A stretch of 64,000 nt of DNA from Neurospora tetrasperma FGSC 2508. Taxonomy: Eukaryota > Ascomycota > Sordariomycetes > Sordariales > Sordariaceae. The notes under the pieces were generated by a model. The model saw only the letters and a program-made list of their open reading frames with translations. It had not been told where the DNA came from and did no database searches. The position numbers and the translations under genes are program-made. The stretch covers positions 4,614,364-4,678,363 of the forward strand of contig NW_009799099.1 in assembly GCF_000213175.1 (NCBI RefSeq). Reading direction: 5' to 3'. This document shows, in pieces, positions 12,401-27,912 of the stretch. Position 1 is the first letter of the stretch; every line of letters begins with the position of its first letter.

Positions 12401-15400
12401 GGAATGCTGACGACGAATAAGCTGTAAATAGTTGGCTGGTCCATTGAGACCGGGTAGGTGAGGTACGTACCAATGCCTGAACTGAGAACTTGGCGCCAGA
12501 AGTGAGATGTCTGGACCGTATGGTAATGGGTAGGTAGGTACGGAGCTACTTCACGCGGGGGGCGGATAGTTGATAAATGCAGTCAGTGCCTTCCTTCCTT
12601 CCTTCCTTACCTTACCACTCACAAGTACGCTGCAGTAAGACGGACGTGTTGCCGTTGAATTTTGAATGGTTGAAGACTTAAGTAGTTAGGTAGTGGTGAC
12701 TGCCCAACACATCCTGTGTAACCTGGCCGTGGCTTCCCGGCAGCGGCGCCGTGCCGTTATGCAGTGAGATCATAACAAAAGAAATCATTGAACCGGATTG
12801 CAAATTGGCGTTTCGGAACCGAGATCGATTCCGAGGATGCTCGAGGCTCCGATGGGACGGGGAATGACGGGAAGACAGTACTTCTTCTAATTGCTTCAGT
12901 TACTTGGAGTGTTCTCTTAGAGGCTGGGTTTGGGCGCTGTTATGTGTATGGACCACCGACGACTGAACGACCGGACCGAGGGCGGGACGACATATCATAA
13001 GTAGCGAGCCGCCTTTATCCAACCATTTTAACCAAAGCTCAACCGCCAGCCACTGCCGACGTAGCAATTCCATGCTACGTAACTATCGGCATACCACCTA
13101 TGCTGTGAAAGGCCGGAGGATGTTGAGAGCCGCTTGCCGACTCCGACAACGGCTACGGTTATGTTGCAACCTTCGGGCATGGCATGCGATTACACAAGGC
13201 CGGTCGGTGATGTGAAGTCCGGACTTCTTTTACTCGCAGTAGGAGGTCTTGCATACGAGGAGTGAAATGATCATCGCTCAAAAGTGCGTGAAGGGAGTCG
13301 AGAAAGAAGTAATAATGAAGAAGAATAAGGAGATAAAGAATAAAAATAAAATGGAAGGAGCCACCCATAACACCTTGTGAGGATTGACAGTAGGTTGTAG
13401 TCTAAGCGCAGGATAGCCGCCCAGTAAAGAAGGAAGTAGCAATAAAAATCACTGGGCAGAACTTGCCTCAATAACAGTTGTATGTCGATATTGCCATCAA
13501 GGTTCAAGACTGCCCGAGTCCCATGTGTTACTGATCCGTCCATTTGCGCCTTGAATACTGAATCCTTCGAAGCCGGGTAGCTTCAAGGTACAAAGGGAAG
13601 CAAATGCGCATAGAATCGATATCCTTATCATTGCCAATAGCCAAACCAGCCAGCTACTCGTCAGGGCTAGAATTGCCCCCGAACGGCCTTGGGGAAGACC
13701 TGTTCAAGCAGTGAGGAGTAATATCAAGCTGTTCAACATCACATCAATATCAATTTCGGTCAAGGTTGGGGGAAGCCGGTGATGATTGAGGCCACGGGCA
13801 GCCAGAAGCCGCCGCGCGGGGAAACAATTCGCTTCCCTGCCAACTCGCATCTCCCTTGGCAGGTAAATGGTACACTTTGGGTCCTCCTTTCCTCCAAGTT
13901 GGAAGAAACCTCCTCTTGCTTCTCGCTTGATTGTTGCTGTTGCTCTTTCCCCGTTTCGTTTTGTTTCGCATTGAGCACACACTTCGAGGCCGAAGGGGGT
14001 CATTCGAGACATGACGATGTATGTCATGCTATGCCATGGAACATCCCGCAAGCCACTATGTAACCATGAAGCCATCAACTATGCGAACGCGTCATCCCTC
14101 CGTACAGGGCTTATATGTTGTATCTGCCATGTGTGTGTCCGGACGAACTGTTTCGCGGGCTTCCTTGGTGAAGAGCGTTCGATCTTCATCCGTCGGTTTA
14201 GTTCATCCCTTCGAACGTCGTTGGCAGGGTGAATTGCGCGGGGTGCCATTTTCCTAATAAAACAGGCGGGCATGCGGAAAGGGACACGTTTTTTTACAGA
14301 CAGGATTGAGTGACCCGTTCTGCTTGGGCTGGCTGTCCACCCGAAGTCTTCTCAGGACTTCTCTCATTCATCTTTAGAATCTGGACCCTTCGGAAGCTGA
14401 ATTGGTCGGGCGAACGTATGGACTTCGGTCTGCATGCTCGTCTTAATATCCTTCTTTCCATCTCCGAGACCTGCTCTTCTTCCTGACTGTCAAGTGCGGG
14501 GGCTGTGATGGTGGTAGCCTACGAATCCGCTCAAATGTGTGTGGTAGAAAGCGGAGGGCGGGAGATCAGACTGTTGTGATAGGCGTCACCGCAGCGGTAA
14601 ACGAAAGAACAACTATGCGTGCTTCGGGTATCTCAGCAACGATCGGACAGCCGGTAGCGAGCACAACGGCCAACGGGTACATACTGGCACGAGGTTAATG
14701 AATAGAACGCCTGTCGTGTTATATGGATGTACGTATCTCTCCGCGATTCCGTTCTCTTTCTTTCTTCTTCTGCAACCCTTTGTCTGGACTCATTCATCAT
14801 TTTCTCCGACCACCGATTCCCCGACGTTGGTCCCTCCATGCTCTCCCCACTACATCCTCCTGCCAATCTCAGCTACAGCCATGATCTGCGTCCTTCCGGG
14901 AAGAGGTGAGAATGCGTACGCGTCCTCAAAGTGGAGTACACGGAATCAACCGTCCGAGCGAGTGAATGCACGACTTTCGGGATATCTTTGGGGAGGGGGG
15001 AGGGGAGGCGGCACATACGATTGGAAAACCAAGAGAGTGCGAACGTGGGCGTTTACAGAAGGGGACGATCGTGGTTCGGCAGACTGGATGGATGATGAAA
15101 GGATAAATGGGGTACCAGACTGGCTCCGGACCATCCCTCATTATTTTCAATATGTGGAAATGATGTCCTTTTCATGAATTAGGTGACTTCCCTCTCATTT
15201 GCTCTCTTCATCCCTTTCGGCGTTGGCACACTCGGACGACTTCTTGCAAATACCCGAGTGCAACATAGATGTGCCGGCATGTACCACTACATTCATCAAG
15301 CATGAAAGATGGAGGTTTCTCTAACGTGCTAGACGGAGAGCGAGAAAGGAATATAAGGAGTACCTTCGCCCCCTGCTCGACACTGGTCATCAATTGGGAG

Positions 15401-17932
15401 ATGATTTCGGAAGAATGACTCGCCTCCTCGTTTGGCGCGAGCTAGATGCATTTACCAAATCATCCGATTAATGGCGACGACACTCAAGTGCTCCACCTTC
15501 AACAACATCATCCTCGACAGCCCTTGACGACTTCGACTGGCAGCTGGCAAAGAATGAAAAGAGATCATGGCGTGACCCTGGTGGCTTCAGGGATATGTTC
15601 GGTGTTCGGTGTTCGAAAACAATAACTCCCACAATGCATTCATCGAACCTATCCTCGGCTGGGGGAAGTGAGAACAATACCGACACACCAGCAACTCTTC
15701 CCGGATACCATCAAACGATCAGAAGGAGGTGATGGACAAGGAAGTGGGAAAGTGGATTGGATCGAACAGGACCCGAAGCTGAAGCATCATCCACGAGCCA
15801 ACCTGCCATCCAGCTTGACACATCCCGCTGGTTCCGCTTGGAGACAATGGTGAACAACAGTACCCGTGCGATATGAGCAACAACCAGAGGGGGGCGATAT
15901 GCATTTTGGAGACAGACGAGCAAAGTGAAAAGAAGCGAGGGGAATACCTCTAAACTGGCAGATGGAGACGAAGGGTCGACGCTGCGACGATCGATAATGC
16001 CTTCGAAGGTTTCAGCCCATGCGTCTCGTCAAGTACATCTGAAACATTATCCAAGGGGTCTTCCAAAAGAGGGGAAATGGTTATGAGGTCTATCTGGGTC
16101 AGCAAGATCTCGGGAAAGGATTAAAGGATACACACACCTTGGACCGGAATTGAGCAAGAGTCATCAGGACGAATTCTGCGCTGATCCGAACAGTCATGGA
16201 AACGTCCTTCTGGGGTTATGGTGGTGGATATGATGATAGGTACTGTGACTGGATCATGAGCACGGGATTTGGCTCTCGGGCCGTGACGGCGTGGTGGTAA
16301 TTAATTTGCAGGCCGGTCGGATACGTCACTCGCACTTTCTCAACTTCAACAGCGTGCGGACAAGCATGAAGTCCCCGAGCCGAAAAACCTGGAGGTGGAA
16401 GGAACGAACTCGAATACCACTTCTCATGCGTCGAACGACATGAAAACCACCTGTTGGTGAATCTCTAGACCAAGACCCGACATGAAACGGACTTCAAAAA
16501 CCAGGCGGCTGACCCACTCGGTTCTTCAACTTCGATACAGCTGATTCGAAGGCATACATAGAGGTATTGTGTATGTGTTTGCGTAGGAAAAGAATGGCAG
16601 GATCCAGAGTGGAAAGCTTTATGGGATCGACTGATCCAATGTGCAGCAGGAAAAGGAAAGCTTCGTCGTGCCTTTCAGTGTGGTCGAGAAGTCTTCAGGA
16701 GTCAACAAAGAAAAGGAAGAACATCCTTGAAGCATTATTACCCGCGGTTTGATACTGGAATTGACCCGAAGTGGGAGGTACTCATTAGTACTGGCCGAAG
16801 CTTGATGGGCAAGTGAGAACTTGGAAGCAGTAGGTCAGGAGAAGACTTTGGAAACCCTCAACACACACTCGTTGAACTAGTAATAATCCCAAGGACCTGA
16901 ACTAGTCTGCTCTCACCGTCGTGGCAGAATGTTGAATGTTGACTTTGAAGTTATTGCGGAGTTATGGTGGGTACAAATGGGAAAACGGATGATGAGTCAA
17001 GGTCATGGACGTCCAACAAGCCAAAGCGGAAAATCAAAAAGAAGAAAAAAAGAAAGAAGTAAATGGTGCGGGTTAGCATCGTCGAGCACGTACCAATCGC
17101 AGCAAACAAACATGAGGGAAAAAAAGAACAACGATAACAGGGCATGGGTATGAGAAGTGATAGATAGCAAAGGGGGAGAGGATGTTAGTGGCATATCGAG
17201 TGAAGGTCTCATTAACAGGATGTAAGTGCAGGGTAGGTAACGTAAATTAGAGAAGAAAACAAAGTCCACAGTTCCAATAGACGGCCTCTGTTGCCATGAC
17301 GAAACAGACAAAAGAAAATTTTTGTTGATGTTGTCCAAAACAATCTTGGCGATCTTTGTGGCCATATATATCAATATTGGTGAAGAACCCGTTGATGTGG
17401 TAACACGTCTTGGTTTCTATTCTCGTATGATTCCGCTGTCCGATGGAAGCATGGAAGAATGGAAGCACAAGTAACAAGCGAAGCTGATGTGAAGCTGACA
17501 TTGTCCGTCGAAGATCATCAGGTGGGACGGGATGCGATGCCAAGACTTCGACCATGAAGTCGGACTTACCAGCCACTCCCAACTCCTCTTTCCAGCCGGG
17601 TGCAGTGGGGTTGGCCAAGGTGCATTTACCCAACAAGGAAGGCGGTGGGACTTTGCTACAGGGGGCCTTCAAGTGCTGAACAGGCCCGGGGATCGATCGG
17701 CCTTCTGAATGATGACATGAGTTGGGTGAGGTTCAACTTGTTGCCAGCAACACAAAGTCACAACGAAACAGCTGATTGCACGAGTTGCCAGCAACAATGA
17801 GATAGCCATTGTATTCTGCCTAAAAACAACATTCTTTAAGGAGAAAAACTACTACAACATCAGAGACCAAACCTCATCTGCTACAACCGAGTACCCGCTC
17901 AAGAAAAATTACACCAAATTTGTAGCGGCAGC
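3974..17932. other. 14-kb gene-poor region upstream of the transcription factor
   Basis: No recognisable protein gene, tRNA or rRNA was found in almost 14 kb. Open stretches are short (under about 160 codons), overlap on both strands and lack domains. Visible features are a run of 10 C at 5365-5374, 38 A at 6440-6477, a TTCC microsatellite near 12589-12608, and scattered GTAGGTAGGTA-type motifs (for example near 12530). Complexity and GC look normal, without the AT-rich decay of RIP-treated transposons. The stretch lies between the divergent starts of the transcription factor (leftward) and the TMEM19-like gene (rightward). It could hold long regulatory DNA, long 5' UTRs with upstream introns or noncoding transcripts; the sequence alone does not decide. 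Confidence 0.55.
6440..6477. repeat. Poly(A) tract, 38 A
   Basis: An uninterrupted run of 38 A on the + strand. It could be a simple homopolymer expansion or the tail of a retroposed transcript. I found no clear target-site duplication and no recognisable parent gene just upstream. Confidence 0.9.
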
Positions 17933-19146
17933 ATGAGAGTTGAAATCGCCGTGCCCGCGATCGCGGCGCTCTGTTACAGGGCTTACTCCAAGAAGTCGTT
18001 GACACCCGGCGGCATCTTTGCTGCTCTCCTTACGGCCATTGCACACGCAGTTCACCCTTGGAATCTTCCCTTTGCTCTGCTCGTCGTGTTCTTCCTGGCG
18101 GGAACGCGGGTAACGCATGTAAGTCTGAAGCTCTACCCAGGGGCGGCACAAGTTAGCTAATATCGACCTCTTTCCCCGGCTAGGTAAAGGAAAACGTCAA
18201 GGCCAAGCTCACAGTACACTCCAAGGGCACGTCCGGCGGCGAGGGCCCGAGAAATCACACCCAAGTGTTCGCCAACTCGCTCACGGCTTCCATCTTCTCT
18301 CTGCTCCACGCTTATCAGCTCCATGTGCGCAAGCAGGCGCTGATCGCTAATCCCACCAGCACCGGGACCGGTAGCCTTTGCTTCTCCTGGGGCGGCGATT
18401 TGTTGGTGATTGGTATCATTGCCAATTATGCCTGTGTTGCGGCCGACACCTTTAGCTCCGAGCTGGGCATTCTGTCCAAGGGCGAGCCGCGCCTAATCAC
18501 AAGCTGGAACTTGCGCAAGGTACCGCGCGGCACCAACGGCGGCGTTTCCCTCGTCGGTCTTGGCGCTGGCCTGTTGGGCAGCATGATCATCGTTACGGCG
18601 TCCATGCTTCTTCTGCCTCTTTGCACTGACGAGACGGCTACGAGACTTGGCGGCGCCGCGGGCTGGTCACTGGGACAGCGCCGTATGCTTATTCTCGGTC
18701 TCACCGTCTGGGGTTTCTTGGGCAGCGTTGTGGACAGCATTTTGGGCGGGCTCTTCCAGGCCAGTGTCAAGGATGTGCGTACCGGCAAGATTGTCGAGGG
18801 CGAGGGTGGCGTGAGGGTACTGGTTTCCAACGCTACGAACCCCAACAACGTTGCCGGTCGTACTAAGGCTGAGATCAAGTCGTCTCTTCTGTCTGGCGAG
18901 GGGACGGATGCGGTGGAGGATGTCGGCGCCGCTTCCGGTAACAAGTACGATCCGCGCAACAAGCAGCGGAGATCGAGCTTTGGAGACGAGAGGCCGTCGC
19001 GAGTGGTGGAGAACGGCTGGGACTTGCTTGATAACAATGATGTCAACTTCTTGATGGCATTTGGCATGAGCGTGGGAGCGATGGCCGTCGCATCGTGGTA
19101 TTGGGGAGTTCCTCTGCAGTCTGTGTTGTCGCCATGGTGGGCGTAA
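17933..19146 (+). CDS. TMEM19/DUF92 family integral membrane protein
   Basis: 382 aa in two exons, 17933-18118 and 18184-19146, with a phase-0 intron (GTAAGT donor, GGCTAG acceptor). The protein has several hydrophobic segments: two near the N-terminus (about residues 1-58), then segments around the NYACVAADTFSSELG motif, the GTNGGVSLVG motif, and one at the C-terminal end. The glycine- and serine-rich motifs DTFSSELG and GTNGG are hallmarks of the DUF92/TMEM19 family, which includes the plant phytyl-phosphate kinase VTE6; activity of the fungal members is not established. A hydrophilic loop of about 100 residues (roughly 260-350) precedes the last membrane segment. ATG 17933 begins directly with the first hydrophobic helix, as usual in the family. 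I infer location in an internal membrane. Confidence 0.85.
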
Positions 19147-20262
19147 GGCAGTCGCAGGTGGGTAGTGAATGACTTTCGCTAGATGTTGGCTAGGTAAACA
19201 ATTCCATGGATGACATATGAGAGTTTAGTCGTCATTTTGATTACACATCTAGATCGCGGCTTTGGGTGAAGCTTGGGCAGGTACCTTGCTATCCGGATGA
19301 TGCTAACCAAAAGCCGGCGCGATTGTCCATTGAGGTTCTCATTGTACCAAACATCCACAATTCAAGACCAGCGATCCGTACATGGGATCGAAGACCAGCC
19401 CGGCTTACAATTGAATCCTTTAGTATTCTATACACGAGAACATCGTATAGACTAGTCTTTGTAATTGTGACTTGCTACCATTTTGGGCCATAATGTGTGG
19501 TAGACACGTGTGTACACAAGGCTTTTATCGGCCTTGTGACAATGGTCCTGTGACCGAGCCGGATGACCTGCCCTCGGCCAGGCGGTAGTAACGAAACATG
19601 AAGTACGTAGGTAGAGGTACCTACCTAGGTAGCTGATGAATGATGGAACTTTCCGTCCGGCTCGGCAGCCCCGTTGTAAGTTAAGGTGGCCGCTTTCCGG
19701 AGCGCTCTGACCCCGCGATGCTGCCGTATGTCGTCCCTGCATCCTCCCAAATCCTCCACTAATTCCCCCATTCTTCACCCCAGATCCCCGCCCGACTCCT
19801 TCCACCCCGTTTTCCATTACACCATCTCTTGATTGTTGCCCCGCTGCAGTGTTCGCTTGTCCACTTCCTCCTAACCTAACAGCTCCAACACCCACTTGAT
19901 TGCCCACTGCCGTCCACCGCGATTGCTGATTCTTGTCGGCTGACAACCGAACACCGACCGAATGCGCATCCGATACATGATGTTCTCCTGAACAAGCAAG
20001 GCGGTACCTTACATCGACCGACGACGCTACGACACAGATAGCCCACCGAGCCTTGACTTGACGTACCTAGCTTCATTAGCTCCAACCTCTGGAGTCTGTT
20101 CGCTCCCGCTCCCAGGATTCAATCGAGGGGCCATCGCGGTTCCTCCATTCCCCATTCGCCGTCTTCACCATCCAGTCGGACGACATCTGGTCAGACGAAA
20201 CGAACGACCTCCCATCCGCGATTCAGTGTCGTCCACTTGTGTTGCAAGCGACTCCATCCGCC
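19147..20262. other. Intergenic: 3' end of TMEM19 gene and SNF1 promoter/5' UTR
   Basis: No gene seen. A perfect 12-nt palindrome, CTACCTAGGTAG, lies at 19621-19632 inside a cluster of GTAGGTA-type motifs. The stretch just before the SNF1 start is pyrimidine-rich and C-rich, as in fungal 5' leaders. Confidence 0.5.
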
Positions 20263-22835
<2,573 letters not shown>

Positions 22836-24429
22836 GATGCCCCGACAATTGATTAATAGCTTGCGGTCGCTATGTTCACACCTTTGGTTTTCTTTCACTG
22901 ATTCTGGGCCTTCAGTTCTGGCTAATGGGTTGCTGATGCCTTTGTACCCTTTGCATATACTTACCGCAGCCTACACTGTTGGACACCATCAACAAACATG
23001 ACTAATGCTCCTTGACTTGTTGAACAGGAGGAAACATTCGCAGTACGGGTTGGGAAGATCATTTTACATGGAAGCAATTCGACATACAAGATACGCCCAC
23101 GTTTAGAGAGTATGGGGCCGGGCCTCATCATTCTCTTCTATACCATGTCATGTCTCATCATGCACCAGCAGTGTTTTGATGGTCGAGTTTTTCAGTGCTA
23201 GACTGGCTTTGAAATTAGGACTCTTTCTCTCGTTGGAGGAAGACACGGCATCACACATTTGTTTCGTTGGGTTGGCTTTAATGCTGCATCTACACATCTC
23301 GGGGATGACTTGGGAGCGTGGAGGCTTCGTTTTTTTTTCACCTACAGAGACATATCAGACTGCCCGTCATGATGTTGACGGTTGGCATTAAAATGATCAA
23401 GCTATGGTGGTTGAACGCTATTTGGGATACCCATTGGGAGGAGATAGACTTAAATCTGATTTTGAGACGACCAACTTGCAGTCATCTTTGCGGAAACTAG
23501 ATATACGCCAAAAAAAAAACATGTAGAAAATTCATTACTCCCTAGCACGCTGTCCGATAAACACATGGTGCATATCTTGGGATATCATCTAGGTCATGAA
23601 GTTGTCCCCCAACTCAGTGTAACTCCAATTTAACCGCCACCAATTGCAGAGCAAAAAGTTAATAGGTAGGTAACGATTTGGTTGATGATTACAGTGTGAC
23701 AGATGCCCGTTTCTCAAGCTCAAACACACATTGACAGTCCCCAAGACTTAACCAAATTTAAGTGTTCCAGCTAGTTTCGATGTGTCCTCCATCCAGTCCA
23801 CCGCCACATGTGGCGCAGTCTTTTGTATCCTGCAGGCCTAAAAGCTGGGATATTTACTTGGGGGAGTGCTCAGGTTGGACGTGGTGGGGCTGATGTCATA
23901 ACCGATACGCAGGAACCAGAAACCCAAGAGCCATAGTCGTAGGCGGCTCAGTGAATGAAACTAGTTTTGAGCACGTGAACGACAGTCGTATCTTCCTGGC
24001 TTTCTCCAGGCTTTGTTTGACCATATGTAAGTAGCGAAGTCTATTTGGACCGTTCTGGACCGCGAAACTGAGATCTTTGATAGACGCGAAATGTAACAGG
24101 CTCCATGTCGTTGGTAACGTGCCCTTCACCGCGCAGGCAGTACGTACGTGCATTCATCATTGCACATGGCGTGTGGATGTGAAACTTTGTCATTGGTGGA
24201 GTGCACTCCGTGAGCATTGCGCATTGGTGGTTGAACGGTATCATTCCTGCTTCGAAGAGCGCTAGAAGGAGGATATGAGACCTGTCTGGCACACAGGGTA
24301 AGCCAAGCCAAGGTAAGGTCATACCCGTCTACCTCATTGAAAGTGCGTTTTGGTACGTTCGGTAATCCGGCAAGTCGGGGCAAAATATGTAGTGTCGGGT
24401 ATGTGCAAAGATTTATGCAAGCTGTCACC

Positions 24430-24503
24430 AAGGCAAGACGGCAAGTATGAGAAATTACAAAGCAAGGCAAGACGGCAAGTATGCACAACGAAAGCAAGGC
24501 AAG
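24430..24503. repeat. 20-bp perfect direct repeat plus partial third copy
   Basis: AAGGCAAGACGGCAAGTATG occurs at 24430-24449 and again at 24464-24483. A shortened copy (AAAGCAAGGCAAG) follows at 24491-24503. Confidence 0.9.
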
Positions 24504-25476
24504 TTTTGGCCAGGCCCTCACCTGGCTTGTATGCTACGTTGGATGAGACTTACATACATACTTTTGATTCCTGAACGGTGGGTCAAGTCCGAAGCTTTCT
24601 GATATGTTCAATGAAGCTATCGTGATCAGGAGTTTGCATGGTCCGACCATAATTCCGGCAGATTTGGTCTTGTTTTATTCCAATTCGGCATCGAGAATCA
24701 GGAACCATGCAAGTCAACCACATCACGTTCATGTTTTGTTCTCCACGCTGACGATGGTTCCTTGTCCTCCAAATGTCTCCAACCTCATAGAATCCCCCAC
24801 CTTCCGCGCAACAAGCGCTCCGATCTTCATCTGGATCTAGGTCGGTACTACAATACTTAATTCCTACCAAGAACGGAAAATATTTCCACGCTAGGTTGGA
24901 AAGGAAAGTGATAACATCGATGGTGGTGGTCCTGCTGACATCCTGATGGAAGCGGTAGGTGCAACTAAAAAGGACAAAGTCGGCTCGACATTGTCGACTG
25001 AACACAAGACAGAGGCGAAGATAGGAAGGTTCGGCTCACTACCTACTGAAGATCTCCATCTTCCTTCGCCTATCCCCATCCACTTGGCGGAGAAATGGGC
25101 CGCAAAGTATAAGTGGCGAGAAGCTGTTTCAAACATCGCGGGGCCGAAGAGCTTCATCAGGGTCATCAGCTCCTCAACTAGTCGTCAGCTCATCTGTCCC
25201 ATCCTAGGTCTGGAACGTTACCTACCTAGCAATTCTCGTCGATCCTCCATCATCACAAAGCGCCCTAGTGCTGTCTGTGGTACTGCCAGATTTCGGAGAG
25301 AGCAAGAGCAAGATTGCGGTTCGGTGCAATGCAATGCTTCGACGGGCATATGTCATGGAAACCCGTCATGTACATACAACTGAGTACTATGCGCGGAAAT
25401 CAAGTACTTGAGGAGTGAAGGAAAATAAGAACGAAAGAGATAAGCGATGAGGTACTAATTTAGAAAGATTGTAGTT

Positions 25477-25514
25477 CTCCTCCTCCTCCTCCTCCTCCTC
25501 CTCCTCCTCCTCCT
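25477..25514. repeat. (TCC)n trinucleotide microsatellite
   Basis: About 12-13 TCC units in the upstream region of the MFS permease, some 300 bp before its start codon. No coding frame uses it. Confidence 0.9.
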
Positions 25515-25713
25515 TGTTCCTTGCTCGAACCCTAGCCTTGTAAGCTTCTACCCCGGATCTACACCCGGGATTTTGCCACGATACGATCTTCGGGATGCAA
25601 CGATCACCAAGCTCGGTTAGGGATTAGCTCGACATGTCGTGGAGTATCATTCATTGCCAGTGGTTACTAACCTACCTGACTTACATTGGGACGAAGGAGA
25701 CGAGCATATCGAG

Positions 25714-25721
25714 TATATAAA
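25714..25721 (+). promoter_or_regulatory. TATA box of the MFS permease gene
   Basis: TATATAAA lies about 100 bp upstream of the permease ATG at 25820. A pyrimidine-rich stretch follows, a plausible start-site region. Confidence 0.55.
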
Positions 25722-25819
25722 CCAGTCTTGCTGCCGCTTTCTTTGAACAAGTAGAGATTCCAACTGCCGCCTGTTTCCGAAGTCTCACAGTTTAAGAGCC
25801 ACGCCCTCAACCACTCAAC

Positions 25820-27701
25820 ATGACAAAGCCAACAGTGTATCCCAAGATTGACATGTCTGCAACAAAATCACACGGCGACTGTACCAAGGTCGTGGACGTC
25901 CAGAACATTGAACTTACCGAAAGTCCTTCCTCCCATGATCACCCTGATCATAACAATGCCCTTCGGCCACCGTCTTGGATTGCAGCCCTGAGTCCAGCAG
26001 AGCGCCAGGACCTGGAGAAGAAGTTGAAGAGGAAGATTGACTGGAGGTTGATGCCGGCTGTATTGATTATGTATTTCTTGAACTATATTGATCGGTATGT
26101 CAGTATTCTCTTTGCTTTGCGTCCGTTACCTGGATCATATGGGTGATCCGGTATATATCGGGAGAAAGGGAGATTGGAGATATGGCATGGGAAGAATTGG
26201 ATGGAAAAAGAAGACAGTCACTCACTGACACATACACCACACAACAGAAACAACATCGCTGCCGCCAAACTCGCCAACCTCGAACGCGACCTCAACCTTT
26301 CCTCCGTCCAGTACCAAACCTCCGTCAGCATCCTCTTTGTCGGCTACCTCCTGATGCAACTCCCATCCAACTTGTTTCTCAACAAGTTTGGAAAACCGGC
26401 CATTTATCTTCCTTGTTGCGTAGGTCACTTCCTTCTTTCCTTTCCTCCCTTCACTTTCTCTTTTCACCATCTTTGTATCCTCCTCTATTACTCTCTGACT
26501 AACCCACTCAACAGATGATAGTCTGGGGCACCATCTCCGCCGCCACCTCCGCCTGCACCTCCGTCACCGGCCTTTACGTCGTCCGTTTCCTCCTCGGCTT
26601 CGTCGAAGCCGCCTATTTCCCGGGTTGTCTGTACTACCTCTCTTGCTGGTACACGCGCTCCGAGCTTGGCTTGCGTACCGCCATCTTATACTCGGGCTCC
26701 CTCTTATCAGGTGCCTTTTCCGGTCTGATCACAGCGGGCGTGGTATCCGGATTGGATGGAGCAAGGGGGTTTCATGCCTGGCAGTGGCTGTTCATCCTCG
26801 AAGGATCGGCGACCATTTTCGTCGCTTTTGCGTGTTTCTTTGTGCTGCCGAATTTCCCCAGGACGACGAGCTGGTTGACGGAGGAAGAGAAGTCGCTGGC
26901 GGTTTGGAGGTTAGAAGAGGATGTAGGCGTGGATGATTGGGTGGGAGGGGAGAAGCAGACTTTTTGGCAGGGGGCTAAGATGGCGTTTACGGATTTCAGG
27001 ACTTATGTTTTGGTTAGTATTCCATCCCCCCCACGTGTATCTCCCCGTATGTTTGTGTGGCAAAGTCGGAAACTAACATGGACGACGACGACGATTAGAT
27101 GGTCCTCCTCTTCTGCATTGTCGCCTCCGGCACCGTCACCAACTTCTTCCCCACCGTCGTCCAAACCCTCGGCTACAGCAGGATTCACTCCCTCCTGCTC
27201 ACCGCGCCGCCCTACGTTTTGGCTGTCATTGTCACCTTCGCCAACGCCTGGCACGCCGACAAGACGGGCGAGCGATACTTCCACATTGCCGTCCCCATGT
27301 GCGTCGCCATTGTGGCGTACATCATCGCCGCGACCACGACGCATGTTGCCCCCCGCTATCTGAGCATGATGCTCATGGTCCCTTCGGTCTACTCCAGCTT
27401 CGTGGTGGCCATATCGTGGGTCTCGAATACCATGCCCAGACCGCCGGCGAAGAGAGCGGCGGCACTGGCCTTTATCAATGCGGTCGGTAGCTTCAGTAGT
27501 ATCTACGCCAGCTATCTGTATCCGAATAGCGCGGCGCCGCATTACACGGTGGCCATGGTGGTGAACTGTGTTACGGCGTTTGTTGCGGTGTGTGCGGCAA
27601 CGGCGATGAGGATGATTCTGAGCAGGCAAAATAAGAAGTTGGCGAGGGGAGAGTGGGTGGACGGGGCCATCAATGTTGAGGGGTTCAGGTTCAAGCTTTG
27701 A
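25820..27701 (+). CDS. MFS permease, Dal5/allantoate-type anion:cation symporter
   Basis: 515 aa in four exons: 25820-26094, 26248-26419, 26515-27012 and 27099-27701. All joins keep frame; donors are GTATGT, GTAGGT and GTTAGT, and two acceptors follow CTAAC-like branch points. An N-terminal cytosolic region of about 75 residues leads to a WRLMPAVLIMYFLNYIDR start of helix 1, typical of the allantoate/nicotinate/vitamin H permease group. NNIAAAKLANL and LPSNLFLNKFGKP follow, then a conserved half ending in GFVEAAYFPGCLYYLSCWY. Twelve membrane segments are expected, with the central loop carrying FPRTTSWLTEEEK. Substrates in this family are organic anions such as allantoate, ureidosuccinate, nicotinate or small peptides; this sequence does not say which. 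It is convergent with 5-oxoprolinase, 211 bp apart. A GATA-type site and a TATA box lie upstream. Confidence 0.88.
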
Positions 27702-27843
27702 GCGATCTTGACTTGGTTGATGGATGGTGGCGTTTGTATTCTTTGAGTCCCGGACGGGTTGGTACATATTATGTTCATATTCGTTTGCTATACATACATA
27801 CTTGGAAAATACATACAGAAGATTCCCGCTGAGCGCTTACAGC

Positions 27844-27873
27844 TTTTTCTTCTTCTTCTTCTTCTTCTTCTTC
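27844..27873. repeat. (TTC)n microsatellite between two convergent genes
   Basis: About nine TTC units lie in the 211-bp spacer between the permease stop and the 5-oxoprolinase stop, so in or near both 3' UTRs. Confidence 0.85.
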
Positions 27874-27912
27874 ACCTCACCACTCATCAGGTCCCTAACA
27901 TCAACCACCAAA

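Larger units (their letters stand above)
22836..25819. other. Intergenic, SNF1 3' side and permease promoter
   Basis: No gene supported in about 3 kb. It holds a 20-bp direct repeat (24430-24449 and 24464-24483), a TCC microsatellite (25477-25514), one AGATAAG GATA-type site (25437-25443) and a TATA box (25714-25721) ahead of the permease. Confidence 0.5.

Noticed and set aside
14698-15177. 159-codon open frame in the gene desert
   Set aside because: No recognisable domain, overlapping frames on both strands, biased composition; not enough to call a gene.
3974-17932. RIP-inactivated transposon region
   Set aside because: Base composition is not AT-rich and stop codons are not unusually dense for TAA/TAG, so the usual RIP appearance is missing; a computed RIP index would settle it.
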